Source: Hyphomicrobiales bacterium (GTDB lineage Bacteria; Pseudomonadota; Alphaproteobacteria; Rhizobiales; Beijerinckiaceae). From it: DNA of 64,000 bases. Shown piece after piece: positions 18,031-28,510 of this stretch (position 1 is the stretch's first letter; the number at the start of each line of letters is the position of its first letter). The stretch lies in the NCBI GenBank assembly GCA_026400535.1, contig JAPLOU010000016.1, forward strand, positions 1 through 64,000. The letters are read 5' to 3'. The notes below the pieces were generated by a model. That model had not been told where the DNA came from. It saw only the letters and a list, made by a program, of their open reading frames with translations, and did not search any database. A program made the translations under genes and the position numbers.

Positions 18031-19200
18031 CTACTTCACCCGCTCAAGCACGCTCACATAGTTCGCCACCGCAGCGCCGCCCATGTTGAAGATGCCGCCG
18101 AGCTTGGCGCCGGCGATTTGCATGTCGCCCGCTTCGCCCATCAGTTGCATCGCCGTCAGCGCGTGCATCGAGACGCCGGTCGCGCCGATCGGGTGGCCCT
18201 TGGCCTTCAGCCCACCGGAGGGGTTGACGGGCAGCCTGCCGTCCTTCGCGGTCCAGCCTTCGCGGATCGCCCGGGCGCCGTCGCCCTCCTTTGTCAGGCC
18301 CATCGCTTCGTATTCGATCAGCTCGGCGATGGTGAAGCAGTCATGCGTTTCGGCGAAGGAGAGGTCGCCCAGCGAAATACCGGCCTCTGCCAGGCCGTTG
18401 CGCCACGCCAGCGCGCAGCCCTCGAAGGCGAGAATGTCGCGCTTCGACAGAGGCAGGAAATCCTGGACATGCGCCATGCCCCTGAAGCCCACGGCCCGGT
18501 TCATTGTCATGGCCGTATCCTTGTCGGCGATCACAAGCGCCGCCGCGCCATCCGACACCAGACTGCAATCCGTCCGCTTCAGCGGTCCGGCCACGAACGG
18601 GTTCTTCTCGCTTTCCGCACGGCAGAAGTCGAAGCCGAGATCCTTGCGCATCTGGGCAAAGGGATTGGCGACGCCGTTCCTGTGATTCTTGGCCGCGATG
18701 GCCGCCAGCGCGTCGGACTGGTCCCCATGGCGCTGAAAGTAAGCCGCCGCGATCTTGCCGAACACACCGGCAAACCCGCCCGGCGTGTCGCCATCCTCAG
18801 GCAGATAGGACGCGCGCAGCAGGTTCTGGCCGATCTGCGCCGCAGGCGTCGTCGTCATCTGCTCGACGCCGACCACAAGCACGGTTCGTGCGGCCCCGGC
18901 GCGGATGGCGCGCACCGCCTGATGCACGGCGGCGGAGCCGGTGGCGCAGGCGTTCTCGACGCGGGTAGCCGGCTTGAAGCGCAGCCTGGGGTCGGCCTGA
19001 AGCACGAGGCTCGCCGTGAAATCCTGCGCCGAGAAGCCGGCATTGAAATGGCCGAGCACGATCTCGTCGATGTCGTCCGCCTCAAGCCCGGCATGCGCCA
19101 TGGCCTCGTTGGCGACCCGGACGATCAGGCTTTCAACGGTCTCGGCGTCCTGCTTGCCGAAGGGTGTGTGGGCCCAGCCCACGATGGCGGCCTTGGTCAT
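18031..19200 (-). CDS. thiolase family protein (acetyl-CoA acetyltransferase / SCP-x type)
   Basis: The 389-residue enzyme belongs to the thiolase superfamily. The nucleophilic cysteine lies in RVENACATGSAAVHQA (about residue 85). The C-terminal active site shows HDCFTIAELIEYEAMGL and NPSGGLKAKGHPIGATG. The HDCF and GHPIGATG pattern resembles SCP-x-type thiolases rather than PhaA/FadA. It probably cleaves or condenses acyl-CoA, but the substrate cannot be assigned. A GTG-like upstream extension exists; MTKAAIVGW was chosen as the family-like start. It lies upstream of the MFS gene. Confidence 0.9.
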   Translation of the reverse strand: MTKAAIVGWAHTPFGKQDAETVESLIVRVANEAMAHAGLEADDIDEIVLGHFNAGFSAQDFTASLVLQADPRLRFKPATRVENACATGSAAVHQAVRAIRAGAARTVLVVGVEQMTTTPAAQIGQNLLRASYLPEDGDTPGGFAGVFGKIAAAYFQRHGDQSDALAAIAAKNHRNGVANPFAQMRKDLGFDFCRAESEKNPFVAGPLKRTDCSLVSDGAAALVIADKDTAMTMNRAVGFRGMAHVQDFLPLSKRDILAFEGCALAWRNGLAEAGISLGDLSFAETHDCFTIAELIEYEAMGLTKEGDGARAIREGWTAKDGRLPVNPSGGLKAKGHPIGATGVSMHALTAMQLMGEAGDMQIAGAKLGGIFNMGGAAVANYVSVLERVK

Positions 19201-19315
19201 CGTCGCGCTCTTTCCAATCAAACTGGCCTACAAATGGCCCCATCGCGCCCATCCGGCAAGCCGGCAGCCCGCAAGGCCGGCGTGCATGAACGCACCGGCG
19301 CCCTGTGCGGGCGGA

Positions 19316-20227
19316 TCAGACCGCAAGATAAAGGATGCAGGCGACGCCAGCCATGATGAGCAGCATGCCAAGCGACTCGCGCCCGCTGACCGCCTCGGCA
19401 AAGAGCTTGCGGGACATGATCTGGGCCAGGAACACCTCCACCAGCGCGAGGGTCCGGACATTGGCGACCGCCGTCAACGCAAAGCCGATGAACCAGAACT
19501 GCGAGGCCAGAGCACCCAGAAACCCGGCTGTCAGCGAAGAGCGCCAGACGGTGACGCTCGAGACAAGGGCTTTGCGATCCAGCAGGCCGAGATAAGCGAT
19601 CAGGATCAGCGCCTGCAGGCCCAGCCCCCAGACGAGGATTGTTGAGGCCCTTAGAAGGAAGCTGCCGCTGTCGAGGGCGAGGATCGATCCGCGGAAGCCG
19701 ACCGCCGCGAGCGCGAAGAAGGCGCCGGCGAGAACGCCCAGCAGGAGCGGCCGCAAACCGCTTCCCAGGATGCGCTGACCCGGCCTGAACGAGATCAGCA
19801 GAACCCCCCAGGTTGCAACCAGCACGGCGCCAAACTTCAGCGGGCTGAGCGGATCGCCCAGCACGAGCGCCGCAAACACCGCCGCCTGCACCGGTTCGGT
19901 CTTGGTGTAGGCCGTCGTCACGGCGAAGGAGCTTTCCTTCATCGTGGCAAGCATCAGGCCGGTGGCGAGGATCTGTGCGACCGCGCCGACAAGGCACCAG
20001 GCCAGCGCACTGCCGTTCATGGCCGGCGGCGCCGATCCGCTGATCAGGCAGGCAAGCCCCAGAAACAGCAGCGCAAAGGGAAAGCCGAACACGAACCTCA
20101 CCTGTGTCGCGCCGACGACGCCGATGGCGTCGGTGAGCGTCCGCTGCATGACATTGCGGACCGTCTGGGCCGATGCGGCGATCAGGGTGGCGGGAATCCA
20201 CAGAAGGGACATCCAGAAAGGGGTCAT
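19316..20227 (-). CDS. EamA/DMT family transporter
   Basis: The 303-residue membrane protein has about ten hydrophobic segments in two EamA-like halves. SFAVTTAYTKTEPVQAAVFA and LVEVFLAQIMSRKLF sit at the conserved ends of each half. DMT permeases usually export or import amino acids, nucleobases or drugs; the substrate is unknown here. MTPFWMSLLW was chosen as the start because it leads directly into the first helix, whereas the upstream extension is hydrophilic. Confidence 0.85.
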   Translation of the reverse strand: MTPFWMSLLWIPATLIAASAQTVRNVMQRTLTDAIGVVGATQVRFVFGFPFALLFLGLACLISGSAPPAMNGSALAWCLVGAVAQILATGLMLATMKESSFAVTTAYTKTEPVQAAVFAALVLGDPLSPLKFGAVLVATWGVLLISFRPGQRILGSGLRPLLLGVLAGAFFALAAVGFRGSILALDSGSFLLRASTILVWGLGLQALILIAYLGLLDRKALVSSVTVWRSSLTAGFLGALASQFWFIGFALTAVANVRTLALVEVFLAQIMSRKLFAEAVSGRESLGMLLIMAGVACILYLAV

Positions 20228-20417
20228 GGCACTCACGGGCAAGCGATGGGCATCGGCTGATGCCATCAAAAAGGCGGGTTCCCGCAGTTCACACAAGCGC
20301 ATGGTCAGGTGCTAGGCAAATCACTGCATGACGGGTAGGTATGCAGTCAATGCGGCGCTTCGTGTCCCTTGAGCTTCTTGGATACCCTCCTGTCGTTTGG
20401 TCCGTGAACAGCACTCC

Positions 20418-22001
20418 ATGAACGTGTTTCGGCTTTTCCTGCCAGCCCTTGCCCTGTGTGCGGCGGCATCCGGCCCTGTCCTGGCCCAGAGCGCCGGGCC
20501 TGCCCTTGTGATCGACGCCTCGACCGGAGCGGTCCTGCATCAGGAGAACGCGTCGCAGGCCTGGTATCCGGCCTCGACGACCAAGATCATGACGGCCTAT
20601 GTCGCCCTACGGGCAGTCCGTGCCGGGCGGATCGGTCTGGAGACCGCGATTCCCGCATCCGCGCTGGCGGCCAAGCAGCCGCGCGTGAAGGTCTACATCA
20701 GGCCCGGGCAGGACATCACCCTCGACAACGCCCTGAAGATCATGATGGTCAAGTCGGCCAACGACATCGCCTATGTCATCGCCGAAGGGGTCGCCGGTTC
20801 GGTCCCGGCCTTCGTCGAGATGATGAATGCGGAAGCGCGCCGGCTGCGTCTGAACGACACTGTGTTCCGCAATCCCAACGGCTGGCACGATCCCGAACAG
20901 CAGTCCAGCGCCCGCGATATGGCCATCCTGACCATGACCATCCTGCGGGAATTTCCGGATTATGCGGAGTACTGGGGCATCGGCGCCGTCCAGCTGGGCC
21001 GCGTGACGCTCAACAACACCAACGGCCTGATTGGCCGCTATTCCGGCGCCACCGGCTTCAAGACCGGCTTTGTCTGCGCTTCGGGCTTCAATGTTGTCGC
21101 AACGGCGACGCGCGGCGGCCGCACACTGATCGCCGTCGTGATGGGCGCCTATTCGGGTGCGGAGCGCACGGTGAAAGCGGCCCAGATCCTCGACGCGGGC
21201 TTCGCATCCTGGGGCGGGAGCGGCTATGCCGTCACCCAACTGCCGCCGAGCGGCAGCCGCGCCCGGAACATCTGTGCCGATGTACGGGCTTACGGTCGCG
21301 GCGCGCCCCTCGCTGACGATGCCGACAGCATGGGGCCGATCTCGTTCATGCCGTCGGGCAACAGCGACAGTGATGTCGTGCGGGCCGGGCTGATGCCCCA
21401 GCAGCCATCCTCGGCGTTGGGACGGTCGGCCGCGGGCCGCATCACGCTGGGGCCGCGCGCCCAATTCGCGCCGCTGCCGGTCGCCTATGGCCGCAGCGCG
21501 GGCAGCGCGCGCGCACCCTTGGCTGCCAATGCCGGCGGGCGGGCAGGCCCGGCCCTTGCGTCCGTCGGCCCGGCACCTCCCGTTGCGCGGGACGAGGCGG
21601 AGGCCGTGGCCGCGCCGTCCGCTGCGCGCGCCAGGCCAGGCGCCATCGCGGCCGGCATGGCAGCGGGCGCGGTGGCGGCTGGCGCGGCCACGGCCTTCGC
21701 ACCAGCACGCGCTGCAGAGGCGCGCAGCGAGGGTCCTATCAGGCTGCACGGAGCGATTGGCCAGGGCGCAGCCGCGCCCTTGCGCCCATCCGCCGCCGCC
21801 GGCATCAAGCCGAAGCCAGCCCCGCAGGCCGCGTCCCTCGCGCCGACCGCTCCTGCCGGCAGGCCGCAGGCTGTCCGTGCTCCGCAGGCCAAGCCCGCAG
21901 CGCCGAAGCCCAGGCAGACAACCGCGCCGGCGGCCACGCGCGCGCCCGCCACGCTGGCGCCACGCAGACCCTCGGCCAGCCCCGCAGCCACCGCGGAATG
22001 A
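20418..22001 (+). CDS. D-alanyl-D-alanine carboxypeptidase (PBP5/6 family) with long Ala/Pro tail
   Basis: The 527-residue serine peptidase has a signal peptide (FLPALALCAAASGPVLAQ) and the three catalytic motifs of S11 carboxypeptidases: S53-T-T-K56, S113-A-N115 and K215-T-G217. It trims the terminal D-Ala from peptidoglycan pentapeptides in the periplasm. The catalytic domain ends near residue 290. The remaining 230 or so residues are low-complexity, rich in Ala, Pro, Arg and Gly, and are absent from typical 380-400-residue homologues. No amphipathic membrane anchor is obvious. The stop overlaps the start of the next gene (ATGA). Confidence 0.9.
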   Translation: MNVFRLFLPALALCAAASGPVLAQSAGPALVIDASTGAVLHQENASQAWYPASTTKIMTAYVALRAVRAGRIGLETAIPASALAAKQPRVKVYIRPGQDITLDNALKIMMVKSANDIAYVIAEGVAGSVPAFVEMMNAEARRLRLNDTVFRNPNGWHDPEQQSSARDMAILTMTILREFPDYAEYWGIGAVQLGRVTLNNTNGLIGRYSGATGFKTGFVCASGFNVVATATRGGRTLIAVVMGAYSGAERTVKAAQILDAGFASWGGSGYAVTQLPPSGSRARNICADVRAYGRGAPLADDADSMGPISFMPSGNSDSDVVRAGLMPQQPSSALGRSAAGRITLGPRAQFAPLPVAYGRSAGSARAPLAANAGGRAGPALASVGPAPPVARDEAEAVAAPSAARARPGAIAAGMAAGAVAAGAATAFAPARAAEARSEGPIRLHGAIGQGAAAPLRPSAAAGIKPKPAPQAASLAPTAPAGRPQAVRAPQAKPAAPKPRQTTAPAATRAPATLAPRRPSASPAATAE

Positions 22002-22906
22002 CGACAGGGCTCGACGTGGCGCCACGGCCGGCCAGCCACGCGCGGCTCGGGATGGCGCTCGCCGTGGCCAGCGCTGCCGGCTACGGCCTCAACATCGTCA
22101 CCGCGCAGATCGCATCGACCGTCGGGATCACAGGCGCGCTGATGGTGTTCTACCGCGTCTTCCTGATGCTGGCCTGTCTTGCGGCCGCATATGCCCTGTT
22201 TCGTCCCAGCTTGGCCGTGGTGCGCGCGGAGCGTTGGCCGCTGCTGGTCTTCGGCCTGTCGAGTTCGGTGATCGGGACTGCCTACATGTCGACAGTGGCC
22301 TTTCTGCCGGTCAGCGTCGCCGTCGTCATCTTCTACCTGTTCCCGATCCTCATCGTCGTAGCCGAGCCGCTGGTCGAGCGCACGCCGCTTCAGCCGGTGC
22401 GCATGGCCGTTGCCTTGCTGGCCTTCATCGGTGTGGCGCTGGTGGTCGGACCGCGCTTTGACAGCCTGGATCCACGCGGACTGGCCCTCGCGCTGCTGGC
22501 AGCAGCCGGGGCTGCGCTGCAATTCTTCGCAGCGGCCCGGATGCCGCGCACGCCCATCGCCGCAAAGCTGTTCTGGGGTCACCTTCTGGTTCTGCCCGGC
22601 GTCACCGCCACGCTCCTGTGGATGGACGGATTTCACAGCCCCGCCATCTTCGCTGCAGCTCCGGTTGCCGTGGCGATCACGCTCGGCGCCTATGTCGTAT
22701 CCATGGCGCTGCAGCTGCTCGCGCTGGCCCGCATTCCGGCAGCCGTCGCTGGATTGACCTTCTGCGCGGAGCCGCTGTTCGCCAGCCTGTTCGCGGCCCT
22801 GATCCTTGGCGAGCGACTGGCGGGCCTGCAGTATCTCGGAGCGGTGATTGTTCTGGCCGCTATCGCCATCAACGCGGCCCGTTCGGCCGGAACAGGCCGG
22901 GCTTGA
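21998..22906 (+). CDS. EamA/DMT family transporter
   Basis: This 302-residue integral membrane protein has about ten hydrophobic segments in two EamA repeats. SVAVVIFYLFPILIVVAEPL near residue 107 and IPAAVAGLTFCAEPLFASLF near residue 245 mark the conserved ends of each repeat. The substrate is unknown. It is translationally coupled to the carboxypeptidase gene (ATGA) and is followed after 32 bases by the CobW-type gene, so the three form one transcription unit. It is only distantly similar to the EamA protein encoded at 19316-20227. Confidence 0.87.
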   Translation: MTTGLDVAPRPASHARLGMALAVASAAGYGLNIVTAQIASTVGITGALMVFYRVFLMLACLAAAYALFRPSLAVVRAERWPLLVFGLSSSVIGTAYMSTVAFLPVSVAVVIFYLFPILIVVAEPLVERTPLQPVRMAVALLAFIGVALVVGPRFDSLDPRGLALALLAAAGAALQFFAAARMPRTPIAAKLFWGHLLVLPGVTATLLWMDGFHSPAIFAAAPVAVAITLGAYVVSMALQLLALARIPAAVAGLTFCAEPLFASLFAALILGERLAGLQYLGAVIVLAAIAINAARSAGTGRA

Positions 22907-22938
22907 AGCAGCCCCTGCCCTGCGCCACCTCTAAGAGC

Positions 22939-23985
<1,047 letters not shown>

Positions 23986-24130
23986 CACACACCGGCAGCT
24001 CCTGCCTGCACTGAGGGCTGGCCCCGGACTTGTAGATGATCCGCCACGCGCCGGCGAAGCTGCCGGCACCTGTCACGAACTGGCACGGTGCAGCCCCGGT
24101 CCGGCGCATTGAACGGAGTGCTGTTTCACC

Positions 24131-25390
24131 ATGGAGCATCTTGAGCTGGAACCGCTGCGACGCATGGGGCTGGTCAGCTTGCCCCGGGAAACGGCCGTCT
24201 CGGGCGCGCACGGCGGCAAGCCGTCGGCGCCCAGGCTCTCGCAGCAGATCGCCGGTCTCGTCGTGGACGTACGGCCACTGGCGGATTGCGCCGAGATCAT
24301 GCCGCAGTGGCGGGCCCTTTCGGCGGCGGCGCTGCAGCCGAACATCTTCTATGAGCCTGATTTCTGCCTGGCGGCAGCACAGCATCTGCCGGAGGCAGCC
24401 GGTCATGCGGCCATGCTGGTCTGGGATCCGCGCGGCGGGGGCGAGAGCAGGCTACTCGCCTTCTGGCCCGTGAAGGGCGCGCTGAGGTCCGGCCGGAAGG
24501 GCCTCGCGCGCGGCTTGTCATCCCGCTACGCATCCTGTGGCGAACCCCTTGTGCATCGCCGGTTTGCGGTCGAGGCCATCTGCGCCATCTTGTCGGCCCT
24601 TGGCGCGCAATCCTCCGGCCCGGCTGCCGTACTGTTCAACGAGATTGCGCTGGACGGGCCAGTCGGGCGGGCCCTGCGCGCCGCCGCCACGCTCTCCGGG
24701 CTGACCACAAGCGAGCTTGACGCACATCAGCGCGCCTGCCTATGGCTTGGCGTTGAAGACGCCGGTCATGATCGTCCCGGCCCGAAGCAGCTCAAGGAAC
24801 TGGCCCGGCAGAGCCGGCGGCTCGCGGATCACGGCGATGTCCGCCTGCTCAGCGCCACCACGCCCCAGGACGTACGCTCGGCCTTCGAGGTGTTCCTTGG
24901 TCTCGAAGCGTCCGGCTGGAAGGCGCGCAGGGGCACCGCAATCCTCAACGCGCAGCGCGACGTGGCCTTCTATCGCACTCTGGCCCGACGCCTGGGACAC
25001 CGGGGCCAGATGCAGGTGCATCTGCTCGAAGCCGGCTCGCGGATAGCGGCGGCCGGCGTGGTCCTGTCGAGCGGCGGCCAGGCCTGGTACACCAAGACCT
25101 GCCATGATGAACGCCTCGCCGCCCATTCTCCCGGCGCGCTCGTCAGCCACCAGATCGGCGCAATCGCCCGCACCATTCCCGGTCTGACCCAGATCGATTC
25201 GTGCGCCCTGCCGCATCACCGGATGATCGAGCGCGTCTGGAAGGGCCGCATGCGCGTCGGCGACCTGGCCATCAGCCTGAACGACCGCGGCGAGGCCGCC
25301 ATCGCGCGCGAACGCACCGCACGGCGGATCCGCCTGATCGCCAAGCGCGTCTCCTACCAGCTTCGTGGCTGGTCGATGCAGGGCCACTAG
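24131..25390 (+). CDS. GNAT-fold acetyltransferase, CelD/BioF2-like
   Basis: The 419-residue protein resembles the CelD/FemAB-like acetyltransferase domain (PF13480, Acetyltransf_6). The core lies around residues 220-365, with LKELARQSRRLADHGDVRLL, FEVFLGLEASGWKARRGTA, HLLEAGSRIAAAGVVLSSGG and LPHHRMIERVWKGR. Such proteins are often linked to surface polysaccharide or cellulose synthesis, but the neighbours give no support for that here. The ATG is preceded by GGAG about 13 bases away. Intergenic bases 23986-24130 show no signal. Confidence 0.8.
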   Translation: MEHLELEPLRRMGLVSLPRETAVSGAHGGKPSAPRLSQQIAGLVVDVRPLADCAEIMPQWRALSAAALQPNIFYEPDFCLAAAQHLPEAAGHAAMLVWDPRGGGESRLLAFWPVKGALRSGRKGLARGLSSRYASCGEPLVHRRFAVEAICAILSALGAQSSGPAAVLFNEIALDGPVGRALRAAATLSGLTTSELDAHQRACLWLGVEDAGHDRPGPKQLKELARQSRRLADHGDVRLLSATTPQDVRSAFEVFLGLEASGWKARRGTAILNAQRDVAFYRTLARRLGHRGQMQVHLLEAGSRIAAAGVVLSSGGQAWYTKTCHDERLAAHSPGALVSHQIGAIARTIPGLTQIDSCALPHHRMIERVWKGRMRVGDLAISLNDRGEAAIARERTARRIRLIAKRVSYQLRGWSMQGH

Positions 25391-25399
25391 CCCAAACCG

Positions 25400-27028
25400 T
25401 CAGTCCTGCACCCGCAGCTCGCGCCGGATGATCTTGCCGGTCGTCGTCATCGGCAGGCTGTCGCGGAAAGCAATCTCGCGCGGGTACTCATGCGCCGCAA
25501 GATGCCGCCGCACGAAGGCCTGGATGTCCGCGACAAGGGCATCGGACGGCTCATGGCCGGGCTTCAGCACCACAAAAGCCTTGACGATCTCCGTCCTCAG
25601 CGCGTCGGGCTTGCCGACGACCGCCGCCAGCGCCACGGCAGGATGCGTGATCAGGCAGTCCTCGATCTCGCCCGGCCCGATCCGGTAGCCCGACGAGGTG
25701 ATCACATCATCATCACGGCCAACAAAACGGATGTAACCGTCCATGTCCCGGATGCCCTGATCCCCTGTCTTCAGCCAATCGCCGATGAACTTGGCGTCCG
25801 TTGCGGCCGGGTTGTTCCAGTAGCCCAGGAACATCACCGGATCGGGCCGCCGAACCGCGATCTGGCCTTCTTCTCCCGGCTCGCAGACCGCGCCATCCGG
25901 CCTGATCACGTTCACATCATGCCCCGGAACCGGCTTGCCGATCGAGCCGGGCCTGAGCACGCCGATGGCGGCACAGGAGGCCAGCACCAGGTTGCATTCG
26001 GTCTGGCCATAGAACTCGTTCACCGTAAGGTCGAGCGCCTCCCGCGCCCAGGCCAGTGTCTCCACGCCAAGCGACTCCCCGCCCGAGCCGATCGTGCGGA
26101 GCCTGAGGTCATGTCGCCCGCGCGGGTTGCTGACCGAGCGCAGCATGCGCAGGGCTGTCGGTGGCACGAAGCAGTTGCGCACCCCGAAGCGCGCCATAAG
26201 ATCGAAGGCCTCGTCCGGGTCGAACTTTGCGGAAGCGCGCGCCACCACCGCAATCCCGAAATGCAGCGCCGGCAGCAGAATGTTCAACAGCCCGCCGGCC
26301 CAGGCCCAGTCGGCCGGAGTCCACATACGGTCGCCGGGCTGCGGCAGGAATTCGTGCGGCATCTGGACACCCGGAAGGTGCCCCAGCAAGACCCGGTGGC
26401 CATGCAGCGCGCCCTTGGGGTTTCCTGTCGTCCCCGATGTGTAGATCATCAGGGCCGGATCATCGGGACCGGAAGCAACCGGCGCGAAGTCCGGCCTGGC
26501 CGTTGCCAGGACCTGCCGGAAGTCCTCGGCGGTCCCGTCGGCGCCATCCGTGCTGATCACGACGTCGAGCCCGGCGTCGGCGCCAGAGGCGCTTGCCTTC
26601 GCCAGGCCCGCGGCATCGGTGATCAGCGCCTTCGCCCCTGCATCGCGCAGACGGAAGGCAATCGCGTCAACCCCGAACAGCGCGGCCAGCGGCACCGCGA
26701 TGGCCCCGAGCTTGTAGGTCGCCGCATGCGCGACCGGCACCGCGCGCCCTTGCGGCAGCAGGATCGCAACCCTGTCACCCTCCTTGATGCCCCGCGCCCT
26801 CAGGCCGTTGGCCAGACGGTCGGACTGATCCTTCATCTCGCCGTAGCTGAACGTCGCGGCCGAGCCGTCAAGGCCAGCTTCGATCACCGCAACCCGCGCC
26901 GGATCGGCGGCGGCCCAACGGTCGCAGACATCAACGCCGATATTGTACCGGTGCGGAATGCGCCAGCGGAAGTCGCGGGTGAGGCGGTCGAAATCGCGGA
27001 TATCGGGCAGCATGCAGGGGTGTTCCAT
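25400..27028 (-). CDS. AMP-dependent acyl-CoA synthetase / ligase
   Basis: The 542-residue ANL-superfamily ligase activates a carboxylic acid to its acyl-CoA through an acyl-AMP. The phosphate-binding loop YTSGTTGNPKG is at residues 196-206, followed by VNEFYGQTEC (A5 motif) and LKTGDQGIRDMDGYIRFVGR, with the catalytic lysine in MTTTGKIIRREL near the C-terminus. The opening (DIRDFDRLTRDFRWRIPHRY) resembles a medium-chain or acetoacetate/butyrate-type subgroup, but the acid is not determined. A second ATG five codons later (27013) is an equally possible start. It ends 9 bases from the convergent acetyltransferase gene. Confidence 0.92.
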   Translation of the reverse strand: MEHPCMLPDIRDFDRLTRDFRWRIPHRYNIGVDVCDRWAAADPARVAVIEAGLDGSAATFSYGEMKDQSDRLANGLRARGIKEGDRVAILLPQGRAVPVAHAATYKLGAIAVPLAALFGVDAIAFRLRDAGAKALITDAAGLAKASASGADAGLDVVISTDGADGTAEDFRQVLATARPDFAPVASGPDDPALMIYTSGTTGNPKGALHGHRVLLGHLPGVQMPHEFLPQPGDRMWTPADWAWAGGLLNILLPALHFGIAVVARASAKFDPDEAFDLMARFGVRNCFVPPTALRMLRSVSNPRGRHDLRLRTIGSGGESLGVETLAWAREALDLTVNEFYGQTECNLVLASCAAIGVLRPGSIGKPVPGHDVNVIRPDGAVCEPGEEGQIAVRRPDPVMFLGYWNNPAATDAKFIGDWLKTGDQGIRDMDGYIRFVGRDDDVITSSGYRIGPGEIEDCLITHPAVALAAVVGKPDALRTEIVKAFVVLKPGHEPSDALVADIQAFVRRHLAAHEYPREIAFRDSLPMTTTGKIIRRELRVQD

Positions 27029-27099
27029 GGCATCGGGCGGCGCACACTAGGGGGACATGGCCGGCTTGAACAGCGCTCGGATCGGGCCCGAAGGTCGCA

Positions 27100-28354
27100 G
27101 ACGCCCCGATGGCGGGCTTCTTCCCGGTCGGCCCGGTCAACAACGCGACCAGCACCAGCTTTGCGGCCGCCGGCGCGCGCCGGATCGTTGTCCTGAAGCT
27201 GCCGAACGTCAGCGGCGTGCCGCAGTTTGCCGCTGGCCCTGCTGCGGCTCTGGCCGGCTTCAGCAATTCGACCTTCAACTCAGCCCTTCTGGGCTCAGTG
27301 GGCGCCGCCGCGGCCGGCGCGCCGAAGCCGAACGTCATCACGGTCGACGTCACCGGCGTCTTCATCGCGCTGCCGGTCCTGCCGTACAGCCCGGATACGC
27401 CTTCCGGGACGGCGTGCATCCGACCACCGCAGGACACGCCCTGATCGCCGCAACCGTCACCCAGTATGTTCAGGCTCCCGTTTTCGCGGGCGTCTTCTCC
27501 GCCCTTGGCGAACAAACCAGTGATGATCGCCGCACGGGCATGGCACGGGCCCTTGATCGTCTGGACAACATCCGCTTTGGCAAGCCCGGCGTGAACGATG
27601 ACGTCGTCAACGTCTTCGGCGGCGTGTCCAACGGCGATTCGGCGGCCACCCGCCCGGGCTTCCGGTCCTCCAACCTCGGCGTGAATTTCGGCATGAACCG
27701 GGCCCTGACCAGCAATTTGGGGGCTGACAGCCATTGGTTCGGTCGGCGTCGGCACGACCAAGGTTGTGTCGACCCTCAGCGCCGACACCTTCAACGCAGC
27801 CTTCGATATCGGCGCCATCTGCAATGCCGGCAGCTTTTTTGCCAAGACCGGGCTCGGACCGGGCTCGGACACGGCGTGACGCGCCCCGGCGACAGGGAGT
27901 GCCGGACGCTCGGGCCGCTGGCGAACAGGAGGAGCGTCACGGCCGTCAGCTGCAATGCAGGGTTCGAGGCGGGCCTACATCCACAACCTTGGGATGGTCG
28001 AGCTGTCGCCGCGCGCGCCTGGCCTGGCTCGGGGGCCTGGTCGACACGAATTGCGCGCCAGCGCCGCCAGCGTCAACACGCCTGGCCAGAGGGTTTCCGT
28101 CACCGCGCTGGTCGGCTACGAGCGCTATGTGATCTATTCCGGCAATAGCCTGCCGGGCCGCCTGCTGGCCAACACGGCGCAGGACTTCCGGAGGTCACCG
28201 GCGGTCGTAAGGGCCCGGGCGTCGTCCCCTGGGCCTGGGCATGTCCTCCCAGATGGCGTCGGGTTGGGTGCTGAACGCGGAGTACCGCGCCGCGATCGGC
28301 GACCGCAGTCTGGTGCGTCATCACGGGCTGATCGGCGTGCGCACGTCCTTCTGA
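27100..28354 (+). pseudogene. decayed SGNH-esterase autotransporter
   Basis: Fragments of a GDSL/SGNH autotransporter are spread over three frames. One frame (27109-27444) encodes ARRIVVLKLPNVSGVPQF and PKPNVITVDVTGVF. A second encodes the catalytic block V, FRDGVHPTTAGHALIAATVT, then FAGVFSALGEQ and VVNVFGGVSNGD. A third encodes GTTKVVSTLSADTFNAAFD and FAKTGLGPGSDTA. The last part of the barrel reads VSVTALVGYERYVIYSG, then MSSQMASGWVLNAEYRAA and LIGVRTSF followed by a stop. The terminal Phe is typical of outer-membrane barrels. The N-terminal signal and GDSL block I are missing. Several independent frame changes argue for real decay rather than one sequencing error. Confidence 0.78.
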
Positions 28355-28510
28355 GGGGATTGCGCACAAGGCCTGCGGCGCGCGCGCGGTCACGGCTCTG
28401 CGGAAGGAACCGTTGTCCCGTCTTGCGGCTGTATTCCCGTGTGCCGCTGTGATAGCGGCTCTGTCAACGGCCAGACAGTCTGCGGCCGGCCCCTGGGGAC
28501 TGACAGCGAC

